Shown here piece after piece: positions 35,601-44,139 of a stretch of 46,998 nucleotides of DNA. Both the position numbers and the translations under genes were made by a program. The first letter of the stretch is position 1, and each line of letters begins with the position of its first letter. Location of the stretch: the IMG/VR virus record IMGVR_UViG_3300036985_001013, positions 1 through 46,998 of that record; one strand, written 5' to 3'. The notes below the pieces were generated by a model. That model made no database searches. It was given only the letters and a program-made list of their open reading frames with translations, and had not been told where the DNA came from. This DNA is from a virus.

Positions 35601-38600
35601 GCTGTATTTGCAAGTGGTAGAAAGGTTGGGGCTACAGTGGCTAACCCTGTATACAATGAAGATGGTTCTCTTAATAATGAGCCATACGATGGAATCATAA
35701 ATGTTCCTTTTGCCATCATGAGTGTTCAGTCTGAGGTTCCTTCTAAAGAAGATAACCTTGTGACCAGAGGATCTCAGGTGACAAAAGAAATTACCATGGA
35801 CTACATGGAGGCTGGTGTACCTATTGATTTTGAAGAGGGTGGTGATTTCACAGCTCGCTTTGAAAACTGGTACAAGCTTACAGAGGAACAAAAACTTGAA
35901 GAGTCTGAGCTCTATAGAGAAATCAAGAATAACCAAGATCTTTTAGAAGAACTTACAGAAGTTGGATATCAGAATGTACTGAAATCTTTAGGTATTGTTG
36001 AGACTAAAGATGGACTTGAGATAAAGGATAGATTTGAGATAAAGGATAGTTCCAAGGCAGTTAAAACTCTGCGTGAAGAAATCTTCAAAAGAGAAGTGAA
36101 TGATAACATCAGCGATGCTTTGGAAGGATTCCTGGATGGTGATGTTGTATTAGAAGCCACTCCTGCTTACCAACAAGTGAGAAACATTCTTTATTCTATC
36201 GTGGATAGAGAAATCACTTCTCCTAAGGTGAGCGGTGGTCAAAAAGTTCAGATATCTTCTGCCCTTCTTGAATCTGTGAAAGCCGAACGTGCTGGTAAAC
36301 AAGGCTTTACATCTGACACCCTGAAGTTCTATGAAGATAAAGATGGTAAACGCTATTGTGAAATCATGGTGGGCAGATGGTTTAAGAGTGACAAATCTGA
36401 TGAGGAGCTTCTTAAATATCTCAATGATACCCCTGAAGGACAGAAGGTTCTTTCTGGACTTGCATTCCGTATCCCTACACAAAAACAGAACTCTATTGAT
36501 GCTTTCAGAATCAAACAGTTCCTCCCTGAGGAGTTTGGAGATAGCGTTGTAATCCCCTCAGCCTTGGTTAAGAAGGTGGGATCTGACTTTGACATTGATA
36601 AACTCTTTGTCTATCTTAAGAACGTATATACAGATGCTAAAGGAGATATTAAAATTATTCCTTACTATGGTATTGGTGCTGAAGCTAGAGAGAAGTTAAA
36701 AAGAGACATCCTTGCTGAAGACTTAAAGAGTGTGTTCAGACTAGAAGAAGATGTTGTAAGAGCTGGTGAGAACGAGTATGAGAACCTTTACAGAAAGTCT
36801 CTTGAGAATGCTTACATAGAATCTGGAGAAAAGCTTGTTTCACATCCCAAAAACTTTGAGAGACTTATCAAGCCCAACTCTGCAGATCAGTTGAAGAAAC
36901 TGGCTGGAGAAATTACTGATAAGCTTGGAGCTAAGAAGTTTGACTACGCTAATGTTGGTAACATGCTTGACAGATCTTATATGTCAAACTTGAGACATGC
37001 GTTTGTGAGTGGTAAGTATGCAATTGGTATTGCTGCTGTGAGCCAGACTAACCACTCTTTAAATCAGCGTCAGCCAATATACATTGATCCTGCTAGACTT
37101 AATCTTGTGGGAAGAGATGCTAAGTGGCTAGGAGATGCAGAGGTTAAGTTTAAAGAGTTCAATAGGATTATTATAAATAATGAGTCCTATGCCACATTAT
37201 CTATGATTAAGAATGCTGATGGTCAGGATATCTCAGACATCATTGGTCAGTTTATCGATGGATATGTGGACATCTCTAAGGGTCCCTGGATCATGGAACT
37301 TGGTGCTACACCAAATGTAGCTTCTACATTCTTGTTCCTTGTTAAGGTGGGAGTTCCTATTGATACAGTGGCTTACTTCATGAATCAGCCTATTGTTCGT
37401 GACTATCTAACTAGACTAGAGAGTGCTGGGCAAACTTGGTTATTTAATGATGAGTTGGTAAAGGACACGTTGTCTGATTACACAACTACAGAAACTAATA
37501 TTAAAACTGTCACTCAGGTACCGAGCAACAAGACTCTTGTTGATATGATTGGTGTTACAAAGCTCAATGGTGTACAGAAAGGACAGCAGCAATTCATCCT
37601 TGGAGAGTTCTTAAAATATGCTGCTATGGCTAGTCAGCTATTTAAGGTGACTAATGGAACCAATTATGATACAGCTTCTTTCAACGATCCATATTTAATC
37701 TTTAAGAAGAACTTACAATTCATTGAGTCTCAGAACAATATCATTTCATCTTCTGCTGATCTGATTAATAATTCATTCATAGGAAAGGTACAGGGTAAAC
37801 TGAATGACGTAAGAAATGCTCTTTCCCTAATCCTTAAGTCAGACTCTGGTAATGTAAGAAGAGTGATGCAACAGTTACTTTCTAACTACGTTAACCTTTC
37901 TGATAGAGATTTTGTTAAAATGGCTCAGAAAGCTGTAGCAGATTTGTTTGATTATGCTGTTCAGGTGGATCAGGAGCTAAACACAATGATTCAGGATACA
38001 CTTCTTTCTGATACCAAAAATGCTGCAAAAGAAATAGCAACGCTTGTAAACCAAGCTAAGAAAAATGCTGCACATCCATTACATAACAATCAGGTAATTA
38101 AGCTGTTCGATCCTAAGTTCAGTGACAAGAAGAATGGTGTTAACAACATTAATCTAAAGAATAAGGACAATAAGGTGTATGATCAAAATCAGATTATATA
38201 TGCCTTCAATGAAATCAAGTCCTATTTGAAAGAACAAAATAACCTACCTCTTTATGAAAAGCTTGTAAGAGCTTCTGTTCTACAAAGCGGTTTGTCCACC
38301 TCTCCAATATCTTTCACTAACCTGCTTCCTTATAGTGATTTCAAAGAAATCTATAACAAAACCTTGGCTAGATTGGAAAAACCAAATAACTTTACGCTAG
38401 ATAGTTTCCTGGAGCTCAACGTGTTCCAAAGAAACAACTGGAGTAATGATGACATTGTTCCTCACAAGAAGGCTAAGTGGAGAGTTGATGAAAAGGGTAA
38501 ATGGAAATATAATGGTAGCATGAACTTTGCAGGCAATAGAGCTGTGAGCAAAGCAATGGCTGATGGTAAAATTTCACCAATTGTAAGAGTGTCACCTTTC

Positions 38601-39032
38601 TCTAGAGAGGGCAGATTTGATGTAATTGTATATAGTTGGGAAACAGGAACCAAGGCTGAGAAGGCTGCTAAAAGAAAGATTGGTGATTATTCCTTTATTA
38701 ATAAAGGACTGTTCAAGAAAGTGACAGATGACTTTGGTGAACCGTTGACAGAAAGTTTTATTACTAAAGACGGTACAACAGTTCGTTCCTTCATCTATAA
38801 AGCAATTAATGCTTGGGGTGATAGCTTCAGAGCAAACGAGTTCTACAATGCACCTAATCAATCTATTATAGACAATGGATTTATACCAGTCACTGAAACA
38901 GAAGACACTTCTATAATTGATCTTTTTGAGAACAAGAAAGATGAGGTGGACAATAAGCGTAATCAGAAAAGTGAGATTAAGCCATCAGGTAAACCAGCAA
39001 TAAATAACAAGAATAAAAACAACTGTGGATAA
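26616..39032 (+). CDS. Giant virion protein with DPBB RNA polymerase core (4138 aa)
   Basis: The catalytic signature is D3324-F-D3326-I-D3328 in a context like beta-prime subunits: FRIPTQKQNSIDAF, then IKQFLPEEFGDSVVIPS, then KKVGSDFDIDKLFVYL. The usual motif is DFDGD; here Gly is Ile. An upstream conserved-looking lysine region (GIDYAVFASGRKVG, K3003) could be the beta-like barrel lysine, and DGGGVITAKAYREFR (2876 onwards) precedes it. Other parts: hydrophobic Gly/Ala segments at about 105-124 and 191-227, long coiled coils at about 957-1055 and 1190-1240, and a zincin-like GTIYHEVFEAVW at 1952 with Glu in place of the second His. crAss-like phages carry virion RNA polymerases of the YonO/QDE-1-related type that are ejected to transcribe early genes; this is probably one, fused to accessory ejection domains. 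Confidence 0.75.
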   Translation: MPEFDRNLNPILLNTDQALPQLDNPANRLNVGPADYSLGGRPLSATERFFGEGPVVTPMAPTVSAKELYENRRYATYSPDIIDIEDQKAYAQSNWDKAANGLLKGVNLVGTTVAGGFGMLYGLAKSPFTGRLADIWDNNIMRDLDAWNNKVDQEFLPNYYTNVERDAKWYSPDNWWRTNFLFDKLIKNSGFAVGAMVSGNIANAGLRIAGAAIGEAATTVAAATAAETSQAFKLFTPLLRNTARAFSAGKNIETAAVLEREISSIADLTSKASRIGEIAKDANFFANINDVGRRTAIAAYSSAGEASFEALQTATEHRNNLIQKFRNENGGQDPTGAELDAINESAEDVGKASFFGNLALLSATEYVQLPYLAGSTYKSSKQAANSLLGKADDVILKEGKWIAKETTSNFAKIWEKARVGRYVFDPKEAGQELGQYALQVGTQNYFSKAYQGQDANAWVDGFLYGFVGRDEKGEGKGALVSKEGMESLVLGGITGGLMQSVGQFKESKAISNNTQALISGLNNAPTFKEAFKEKLDAVNRGVVLQQQQQDAVINGDELEAKDLKADLLHNYLAPRIKYGRFDLIMDDLQELKREGLTQGGLAALKEQGLANINDTVDSYQERLGQIEASAKNTEELYKSMNLRFGGEMNADGTKKYPPKLIDKMIYAASKIADYDVRIPQVNAPLAQAGVVTSEILSDVIIGGKPKQEALDKATEDILKLQSVDYDDLVKKLNDVIELSYRRKLFLNEFNEMKTNPEKYLDKEVSETPTGEQGETVSVKTKDGDEELEIGQEYFLGKVFESDKNGNEVYRFPKLTILGENEDGTIKIKDSNGNVRDVSKAVLADYKLGRVSDTLNNKKAKFYMETANTIYEFNFGKGKKVKGRLEYVHKDGVLNFVYKNKKGQISRIEVTGDQFIPKQGFTEAMVTPIGTLTAVQKAALDQFSSEKDTRIEAKRKVRLKILSDLFDDVSEKLNKTQEKLNKKRSEFEKITEEISELEKKIAAGELTKKNTFKSATNKAIKSANKLSRLREDLRLEIESLEAERDTLEFNLAYVADMAQNIDELPTDNKEFLSDLKEQVSNLESMILENGNNINQTAKLMEKVDKALKDAVDFAFDLINKFEAKYPSLPVAPIALRQFLNKDMEVKGVWPDYQSYLQANPNLLNDLLEFDRELADIDELDVVPNERTLKELGDSIKEVQTGIAELEKELRAKETILAKFQEVADKYKQEVEEENKMRKSEEFRKAALGTLSSDQPTLEASDKYEADRKKNDKAVVASTVNAGNERSNKFGANLENLPNRKNIRGVYLTANNEIELGLEGFTDDVVKNQDPSFPPVEKSKIIALVMVEQNPDNAEDFWLVDENGQRLENASYENVVYQMFPLEDLEWDDKWSKTPGKKVSMFRKSTPQEVVDDLKKQYKAWRNGVLENPTLARYNVQASFGKPEYVSVKDQNGNEERVKDAAVAVSDSGLVREGDLRTEQVVLIPTVQKSIDKGSTLYNDPKGLPFLDTPNGYVKLQNRKLTQQEVKSVYQAIKRLVKNMYEDGNAKSADSKRLLNWLKSVVYWGTPQDAQGNRKPAAFNSIWFEQVDADGIFKEIKLFISGLGENVPFTPTAIADNEGKIIALLEGMYNNVNATMVSGGQKGNWNESYEELLEIPETGDIKSRTWKNYQSFLLSKNDPDGKARDAKQIPLTTQIRPLESANDVNRQGIYFTVLEAAQSYTIPEVKATKKATTVITPGAPKQAVKEGEQKEASAKPDLTGKVRNTFTSPSGLKINYTANAELLLQNDPKGLLVLQEADVQSALEALQKAGKTLEEAKKQIRGNIIASLTPYLNEYKNQKAQAGMELVLTDDAVEEVEDSSGEEMTDAQMRLFKKQAASTPNRTALRVKLVDAAKKFEGENWNKVETWLKANFPNIPVYRVKNILKATNGIQAWGMFQDGAIYVYENAEVGTIYHEVFEAVWKMFADNTERQAVIGEFKNRQGSFVDRPTGQTVKYSEATDQQIKEQLAEEFRDYVQEGKIPAKPKDGRPFIVKLFADLVNFIKQFFTGKTAKNNTEKLFEKIGTGYYKQHAPYHNALSYAKEGLIDIEDAIISDNAEFRIKNIRGEYIGDIIQHMTYATIYKLVDTNESLFSVPELNKKELYDGLLEEVQSSIAQTAGTLEKAVAKKEISPKQAEQGVKNALSLWKNVTEQWDDIVEKHEEKLKSFNIEFDENDNAVLRDEDASKRGDWQNATQVDNFRKANGAIKLLLSTIPVTRRLENGKLETVESSINGVKLLSPTEVYMAIMNNVHKSRNVDEMMEKIREMAINDPNYEALYTRLTNNYDITKKANLTKSLSSMHDVQLITAFWKSFKKQSPDVKTVYILDNGDIVVGDSNFTTAARQLKEEYINSIKKTIKGKNPYFEYSEKEKGYIGKPGSVANIQANTQGRVRFLANLGIEFDANEIDYSLSVKDREKFNTAVDGIVDSIGQAKKIATVNAKVLNIDGRLRQLSELQAKLDNPEFSSTYFNVNGERTQTFIGTNAASDLFDTLSQIDNLSELQGTQYEYLTKGGDVFAANSNILSRMFDMETGKRIQGSEDLMKTAYADGLIDMSSGKKKQSSKLTYAERLTQEVNMNLEGYYMNLIPGDASIEWMMYMGNAVSEKEMLAGFTRINEIFKGYFLDEYNLSKDDRKIATVKGRKTTDLRFFKAILKDKLHNDIIKESGTAEEVYTKYEDKINRAVDNFVKEQTAIFRETLEKYQIIERATDDNNNFLDGYDVNGLALSSTSNVSNENLNLDLTRLTVNYMINNIELHKLLYSDPYQYSDELKRIKSFNSPRQALIYGSAAMNSVMHRLWNTGFAENSVGYTNFDKDFFKTTTLEDIKAINDLPGYDAWDETDGGGVITAKAYREFRVRSGEWTTAEENQYRHDVAYEELVKSGASEKEIAAFEKKNPGIKSVYTPLKPIVSGNKADGNNYNDVVLDKFALYPLSFRILHKLNTSSNALRTYNKMQVEGIDYAVFASGRKVGATVANPVYNEDGSLNNEPYDGIINVPFAIMSVQSEVPSKEDNLVTRGSQVTKEITMDYMEAGVPIDFEEGGDFTARFENWYKLTEEQKLEESELYREIKNNQDLLEELTEVGYQNVLKSLGIVETKDGLEIKDRFEIKDSSKAVKTLREEIFKREVNDNISDALEGFLDGDVVLEATPAYQQVRNILYSIVDREITSPKVSGGQKVQISSALLESVKAERAGKQGFTSDTLKFYEDKDGKRYCEIMVGRWFKSDKSDEELLKYLNDTPEGQKVLSGLAFRIPTQKQNSIDAFRIKQFLPEEFGDSVVIPSALVKKVGSDFDIDKLFVYLKNVYTDAKGDIKIIPYYGIGAEAREKLKRDILAEDLKSVFRLEEDVVRAGENEYENLYRKSLENAYIESGEKLVSHPKNFERLIKPNSADQLKKLAGEITDKLGAKKFDYANVGNMLDRSYMSNLRHAFVSGKYAIGIAAVSQTNHSLNQRQPIYIDPARLNLVGRDAKWLGDAEVKFKEFNRIIINNESYATLSMIKNADGQDISDIIGQFIDGYVDISKGPWIMELGATPNVASTFLFLVKVGVPIDTVAYFMNQPIVRDYLTRLESAGQTWLFNDELVKDTLSDYTTTETNIKTVTQVPSNKTLVDMIGVTKLNGVQKGQQQFILGEFLKYAAMASQLFKVTNGTNYDTASFNDPYLIFKKNLQFIESQNNIISSSADLINNSFIGKVQGKLNDVRNALSLILKSDSGNVRRVMQQLLSNYVNLSDRDFVKMAQKAVADLFDYAVQVDQELNTMIQDTLLSDTKNAAKEIATLVNQAKKNAAHPLHNNQVIKLFDPKFSDKKNGVNNINLKNKDNKVYDQNQIIYAFNEIKSYLKEQNNLPLYEKLVRASVLQSGLSTSPISFTNLLPYSDFKEIYNKTLARLEKPNNFTLDSFLELNVFQRNNWSNDDIVPHKKAKWRVDEKGKWKYNGSMNFAGNRAVSKAMADGKISPIVRVSPFSREGRFDVIVYSWETGTKAEKAAKRKIGDYSFINKGLFKKVTDDFGEPLTESFITKDGTTVRSFIYKAINAWGDSFRANEFYNAPNQSIIDNGFIPVTETEDTSIIDLFENKKDEVDNKRNQKSEIKPSGKPAINNKNKNNCG

Positions 39033-39034
39033 TC

Positions 39035-42000
39035 ATGAGTAAATGCGCACTTGATATAAGACTTGATATTGTTGACACAGTAGGTGAAAAACTTACAGCT
39101 CAAGGGGCTGTGGTAGAAAACAATGTGGGATATTTTCCCAATCCTGCAAGTGCTGGAAAAGCTATTGGCAGTGTTAATAAAGAGTTTGGTGATCTAGTTG
39201 TAAAACAAGGAGAAAAAGGATCATTTCTAATAGATCCATCAGACAAGTTAGTTCAAGATTATTTTGCTGAATACAACAAACAACTTCCTCTGTTTCAGCT
39301 CGAAGGAGAAACTGTTAGCTCTGAAGCCTCTGAAGCAACCATCAGTAAGATCAAAGCTGCTGGTGAGGCTATGGGCATATCTTTCACTAGCCTTGTAGAC
39401 TATGCTAAGAAAACAGGTCTTGACACTACATCTATTAATGGTGTAGCTGATTTGGTAAGAGGAATCGTAGCTGTTGCTGAGGGTAAGGAGAATGTAGCTA
39501 TCACAGAGGAAATGGTGCACATTGCTACAGCTATCCTGGAGCAAACCAATCCTGCTTTGGTAACAGAGATGATTTCAAAGATTGGTAACTTTAAGATTTA
39601 CAAACAGGTATTTGAGCAGTATAAGAACAATCCTTATTATCAAATAAATGGTAAGCCTGACATCCGTAAGATTAAGAAAGAGGCTGTAGATAAATTAATT
39701 GCTGAGGTGATTGTAAACCAGAGCGAAGGTTCTACAGAATATCCTGAGCTTATGGAAGAAGAGACTCAATCCTGGGTGAGAAGAACATGGAACAAAATAC
39801 TTGCCTTCTTCAGTGAGAGATATAGAAAAGCTAACATATCCATCTTTGAAGAGACTGCTGCTAAGATATTAGGAGAAGACATTGGTACAGTGAGTGACAT
39901 TGCTGAAAGAGAAATCTATTTACAAATCACTGATGCTCAGAAGAATATACAACAAAAGATTCAACAAACTAGAGATAGTGTTGAAAAGGTTGTAGAAAAA
40001 CAAAAGGAAACTGATCCTGAGCTATTGGATTCTGAAGAAGCTAATAACTACTACAGAATTAAACAACCTAATGGAACATTTGAGAAGGTTGTTAAAAGGG
40101 TAACTGATCGTGTCAAAGCTTGGTATAAAAGCAAGTTTGGTGGTAAGGTGTTCACTGAACAAGAAAAGAAATTCAATGAGCTTAAGAGAAAGTATGGTGT
40201 TGAGGGGCACGCTGACTTTGAAGAAATTCATAGCAGATACTTCAATACCGATGGTACTAAGAAAGCCAATCCTGCTCCCCGCCCCTCTAAAATAAACTTA
40301 CCTTCTCAGCAAATGTATGATAAGCTTGAGAAGTATTATGTAGACCTTATTAACAGCTTTCCAGAAAATACACTTGTATTCTCTGAAGTGATTATTTATG
40401 ATCCTAAGAATAAAGAAGCTGGTACTATTGACTTCTTGGCTGTAGAACCTTCTGGTAAGGGGCACATCCTTGACTGGAAGTTTATGAACATTACAGGTGA
40501 TGATGTGGCTTGGTTTAAGCAGGGTGCATTCAATATACAAATTGGAACCTATAAGGACATCCTTCGTGAACAATATGGCGTTAAGGAATTTGGTATGAAA
40601 AGAGCCATTCCTATTGCTATGGAGTTTGGAAATGAGAATCCTAAGGATAATAAGTCTCCTTTAGTATTAAAAGGAATTGCAATAGGATCTGTCAACAAGA
40701 ATCAGATTGAAGATATTCGTCTGGTCCCTGTATCAGAAGAAACTGAATCTACTGGATACAAAGAACTTGACAAGATAATCACCAAGCTCAACGGTCTTTT
40801 GAAGCAGTATAGCAAAGAAGATGCTACCACTGATGAAGAGCGTGAGTTTAAGATTGAACGTTTAAACACCTTGAGAAAAGCAATTCGCTATGCTCAAGGA
40901 ACCAATAACATCGCTCCTCTAATTGATGTAATTGAGGTGATGCGTAAGGATGGTCAGAGAATCCTAGAGGATTATGAAACCACTTATAAGAACAGAGCTG
41001 CTACATCTGCTGACTCTACTGATAGTGAACTTTCTGACTTTGCTGAAGAAATGAACACTTACATCAAGTTTTCTGAAATGTTTACCAATATTGGTAGAGA
41101 CATTGGTAAACTTGTGTATACAGAAGAAATGCTCAAAGATGCTAAGACAGAAGAAGAGGTGGAAGCTGCTGAGCAAAGAAGAGATGTATTGGCAAAGCTG
41201 TATAGTGAGGCTGATGAAATCTATAGCTCTAGAGAAGCAATTAAAGAAATTGTTGGAGAATTTGCTGACAAGCATATTGGACAGCGCAATCTTGTTACAG
41301 GACTCACTAAAGCTGAAGCAGTTGTAAAAGGACTGAGTTCAATATTCAGAGGTGTATCAGAACTTCCTCTTCGTTCTTTACAGGTTTTATACAAGCTCAC
41401 CAGATCTGCTCAAAGTAAAGCTTCTCAGGATTCCCTCAAGGAAGTTGAGGAGCTTATGGCTATTAGAAAGAAACTGGCAGATAAGGGTGGAGATCTTAGA
41501 AAACTAGTTCAAAAACTGTATCAAAAAGATACAAAAGGTGGTCTTATAAATAAAATCATCTATAAGTATAGCAAGAAGTTTCATGATACAGTGGATGAAC
41601 TTGCTGCTAATGGTGGTGACAAGGAATGGTTGTTAGACAACATTGATGTTGAAGGATATAAGAAAGAGGCTGCTAAAAAGCTAGCAGATCAAATAGATAA
41701 GATTAATAAAACTCGTTACTCTGGTACTGCTGAGCAAGAAGAAGAACAAAGAGAGAAATATATTGAGCAGGCTAAGCGTTTGTGGGACATCACCAGAGAT
41801 GACTTTAATGGATTTAATAACTATATTGTTAAGCGCCATCCTCTAAGTAAATGGTACTCAGAGGAATACAAAGAAGTGGTTGCTGATCCTGATCTTCTTT
41901 CTTTGTACAACTTCATTGTGAAGTTTAACGAGAAGTCTAATAATGTAGGGTATATACAGAATGCTGTAGCTAAAACCTTTTTACCATTTGTAAGAAAGAG

Positions 42001-44068
42001 CATGGCTGAGGAGCTTGTATGGGATAACACCCTGTCTCCAATGAAGAACTTTGCAAAAAGCTTAGAGATAGATGTAGAAAGTGTTGGGTATGGTAAGATA
42101 AATGAAGTGACTGGAGAGGTAGAAAATAGCATCCCTAAATACTATACGTACGACTTTACAAGAAGAGAGGATGGTGTAAATGACTACTCTGAGGTGAGTG
42201 AAGACTTGTTTAAAAACATGATTCTTTATATTCAGCATGTCAATAAGTATAAATACATGACTGAGGTGGAAGGTCAGCTTAAGCTTGTCAAAACTATTGA
42301 AGAGTTTAAAGGACACCTAAAAACCACCAAGACAAGTAAGGTGGTAAGAGGCGAAGATGGTAAAGTGATTGAAGAGAAAGGTAATGAAGAGAACACCAAG
42401 ATGTTTGATGACTTCTTAAAGGTGCTTCTCTATGATCAAAAGTATGTGTTGTCAGACTCAGATACACCACTTAATGTTGGAGGTGTACTGAACTTTATAA
42501 GAAAGAGTGTTAACCAGGTGGCTGGTAAAGAGATTTGGAAAGAACAGGAAGGTAGTCCTACATCTCTGGTTAAGACTATGGATGCTGCAAATAGAGCGTT
42601 CCAATTGAAAACCCTAGGACTTGAGTTCATATCTGGAGCTGTGAATGCTTTTGGTGGTAACATTCAGGTGGCCACTTATGCAGGTAACTACTTCAAAGCT
42701 AGGGAGTTTGCAAAGAACGAAGCTAAACTCATTGCTCAGTCTTTTGCTAATGAAGATGAGAAACAACTGTTTGCACAACTTGTAAATAAGTTCATGCCTT
42801 TGAAGGATGATCCTTCGTACGAGCTTTTTAAAGAAGCTGGTATGAGCAAACTTACAAGAGGTAGTCTTGGTGATACACTGATGGTGTTCATGAGAAAGCC
42901 TGAACAACTTATTGAAAAGTCTATCTTCTTAACACTATTGCAAAACACAATGGTTGAGAATGGTAAGATTGTAAGTATTTCTGAGTTTGTAAGAAACAAG
43001 TATAAAGATCGTTACAAGTCTGGAGCAGCTTATAGAGAGTCTAAGAATAAAATTGAGGCTGAAATTGAGGAGCTTAAGAAGACCAGATCAATTGATGCTA
43101 CTAAGAAGTTAGTAAATGGAGAGCTTGAGATTCCTGGTCTCGATCTTAACAACTTTAATGAAATACAGCGTCTTACAACTCTTACAAGAAAAATATCCAG
43201 AGATGTAACTGGTGGATTATCAGATAGTGATATAAATAAAATGTCCATGTCTATATGGACTAAATCAATGATGATCTTCAAGAACTGGATTCCTAAACTG
43301 GTTGATACACGTTTTGGAGAATTTAGAAAGATTGCAGATGACTTCTCTGTAAGAATTGAGGAAGATGAGAACGGTAACCTAATTACCACTGGTGAGAAAT
43401 ATGACATTGGTAGAGTTCGTTTATTAGGCCATGTTCTTGGAAAAGGTATTATAAGAGGTGCTGCCAATCTGCGTAACATTCTTCTCATGAATGATGCTGG
43501 TATAGAAGAGACAGATAGAATGTTTGAAGAATTTAGAGCTAAGTATGAAGATGAGACTGGTGAAACTTTGAACATGACCAGGGAACAATTCATGGATTTG
43601 ATTAGAACCAATCTTCGTAACCAGATAAAAGAATTGACCATTTTGATGTCCATGTTTGGAGCAATGATGGCTCTTGGATTCTTAGCTCCTGGGGATGATG
43701 ATGATGCAGATAAGGCTACAAAGAATGCCCACAGATATGCTCAGAAAGTGGTAGACAAGTTTATTGGGGAATTGTCATTCTTCTATAACCCAATTGAAGT
43801 GCAAAACTTACTTAGTGGTAGTGCTTTCCCAGCAATTGGTCTAACCTCAGATGTTATCAGATTCACAGACCATTTCTGGAGAGAAACTACAGGAATGGAT
43901 TTTAATCCAGAGACAACATATGATGAGGCTAGGAAAAAGGCGCTTCCTACAAAGTATCTGTTTAAGATGTTGCCTGTTACAAAGTCTGCACTCACCTATT
44001 TGTCTATTCTAGATGCTGAGTTTGCTAAAGAGTATGATATAACTATTCAGAAGGAAAACAGAAGATGA
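39035..44068 (+). CDS. Giant ejection-block protein with RecB-like PD-(D/E)XK nuclease domain (1677 aa)
   Basis: A RecB/Cas4-type nuclease core is visible: E451, then AGTID466 FLAVEP, D480-W-K482 (ILDWKFM) and Q502-IGT-Y506 matching QxxxY. All key residues are present. Near residues 151-165 lies ITEEMVHIATAIL, a helix that resembles a zincin helix with the first His lost. A long helical body follows (about 640-1500). A hydrophobic helix (LTILMSMFGAMMALGFLAP) lies at 1534-1552, and the C-terminus is conserved-looking (RKKALPTKYLFKMLPVTKS). It starts 2 bases after the polymerase gene and is probably co-expressed. Likely an ejected protein that acts on DNA; a host-DNA or competitor-DNA target is inference. 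Confidence 0.65.
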   Translation: MSKCALDIRLDIVDTVGEKLTAQGAVVENNVGYFPNPASAGKAIGSVNKEFGDLVVKQGEKGSFLIDPSDKLVQDYFAEYNKQLPLFQLEGETVSSEASEATISKIKAAGEAMGISFTSLVDYAKKTGLDTTSINGVADLVRGIVAVAEGKENVAITEEMVHIATAILEQTNPALVTEMISKIGNFKIYKQVFEQYKNNPYYQINGKPDIRKIKKEAVDKLIAEVIVNQSEGSTEYPELMEEETQSWVRRTWNKILAFFSERYRKANISIFEETAAKILGEDIGTVSDIAEREIYLQITDAQKNIQQKIQQTRDSVEKVVEKQKETDPELLDSEEANNYYRIKQPNGTFEKVVKRVTDRVKAWYKSKFGGKVFTEQEKKFNELKRKYGVEGHADFEEIHSRYFNTDGTKKANPAPRPSKINLPSQQMYDKLEKYYVDLINSFPENTLVFSEVIIYDPKNKEAGTIDFLAVEPSGKGHILDWKFMNITGDDVAWFKQGAFNIQIGTYKDILREQYGVKEFGMKRAIPIAMEFGNENPKDNKSPLVLKGIAIGSVNKNQIEDIRLVPVSEETESTGYKELDKIITKLNGLLKQYSKEDATTDEEREFKIERLNTLRKAIRYAQGTNNIAPLIDVIEVMRKDGQRILEDYETTYKNRAATSADSTDSELSDFAEEMNTYIKFSEMFTNIGRDIGKLVYTEEMLKDAKTEEEVEAAEQRRDVLAKLYSEADEIYSSREAIKEIVGEFADKHIGQRNLVTGLTKAEAVVKGLSSIFRGVSELPLRSLQVLYKLTRSAQSKASQDSLKEVEELMAIRKKLADKGGDLRKLVQKLYQKDTKGGLINKIIYKYSKKFHDTVDELAANGGDKEWLLDNIDVEGYKKEAAKKLADQIDKINKTRYSGTAEQEEEQREKYIEQAKRLWDITRDDFNGFNNYIVKRHPLSKWYSEEYKEVVADPDLLSLYNFIVKFNEKSNNVGYIQNAVAKTFLPFVRKSMAEELVWDNTLSPMKNFAKSLEIDVESVGYGKINEVTGEVENSIPKYYTYDFTRREDGVNDYSEVSEDLFKNMILYIQHVNKYKYMTEVEGQLKLVKTIEEFKGHLKTTKTSKVVRGEDGKVIEEKGNEENTKMFDDFLKVLLYDQKYVLSDSDTPLNVGGVLNFIRKSVNQVAGKEIWKEQEGSPTSLVKTMDAANRAFQLKTLGLEFISGAVNAFGGNIQVATYAGNYFKAREFAKNEAKLIAQSFANEDEKQLFAQLVNKFMPLKDDPSYELFKEAGMSKLTRGSLGDTLMVFMRKPEQLIEKSIFLTLLQNTMVENGKIVSISEFVRNKYKDRYKSGAAYRESKNKIEAEIEELKKTRSIDATKKLVNGELEIPGLDLNNFNEIQRLTTLTRKISRDVTGGLSDSDINKMSMSIWTKSMMIFKNWIPKLVDTRFGEFRKIADDFSVRIEEDENGNLITTGEKYDIGRVRLLGHVLGKGIIRGAANLRNILLMNDAGIEETDRMFEEFRAKYEDETGETLNMTREQFMDLIRTNLRNQIKELTILMSMFGAMMALGFLAPGDDDDADKATKNAHRYAQKVVDKFIGELSFFYNPIEVQNLLSGSAFPAIGLTSDVIRFTDHFWRETTGMDFNPETTYDEARKKALPTKYLFKMLPVTKSALTYLSILDAEFAKEYDITIQKENRR

Positions 44069-44103
44069 TAGCTATATTATGCCCCAAATTTACCCATAAG
44101 TCA

Positions 44104-44133
44104 TTGAAAATACATTAATTATAAATAATTTCG
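44104..44133 (+). promoter_or_regulatory. Weak Bacteroidota-type promoter candidate
   Basis: TTG (44104-44106), 19 bases, TAATTTCG (44126-44133), one mismatch from TAnnTTTG. It lies in the 71-base gap after the nuclease gene, but only 6 bases before the ATG at 44140, so transcripts would be nearly leaderless. Confidence 0.3.
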
Positions 44134-44139
44134 CTCGCT

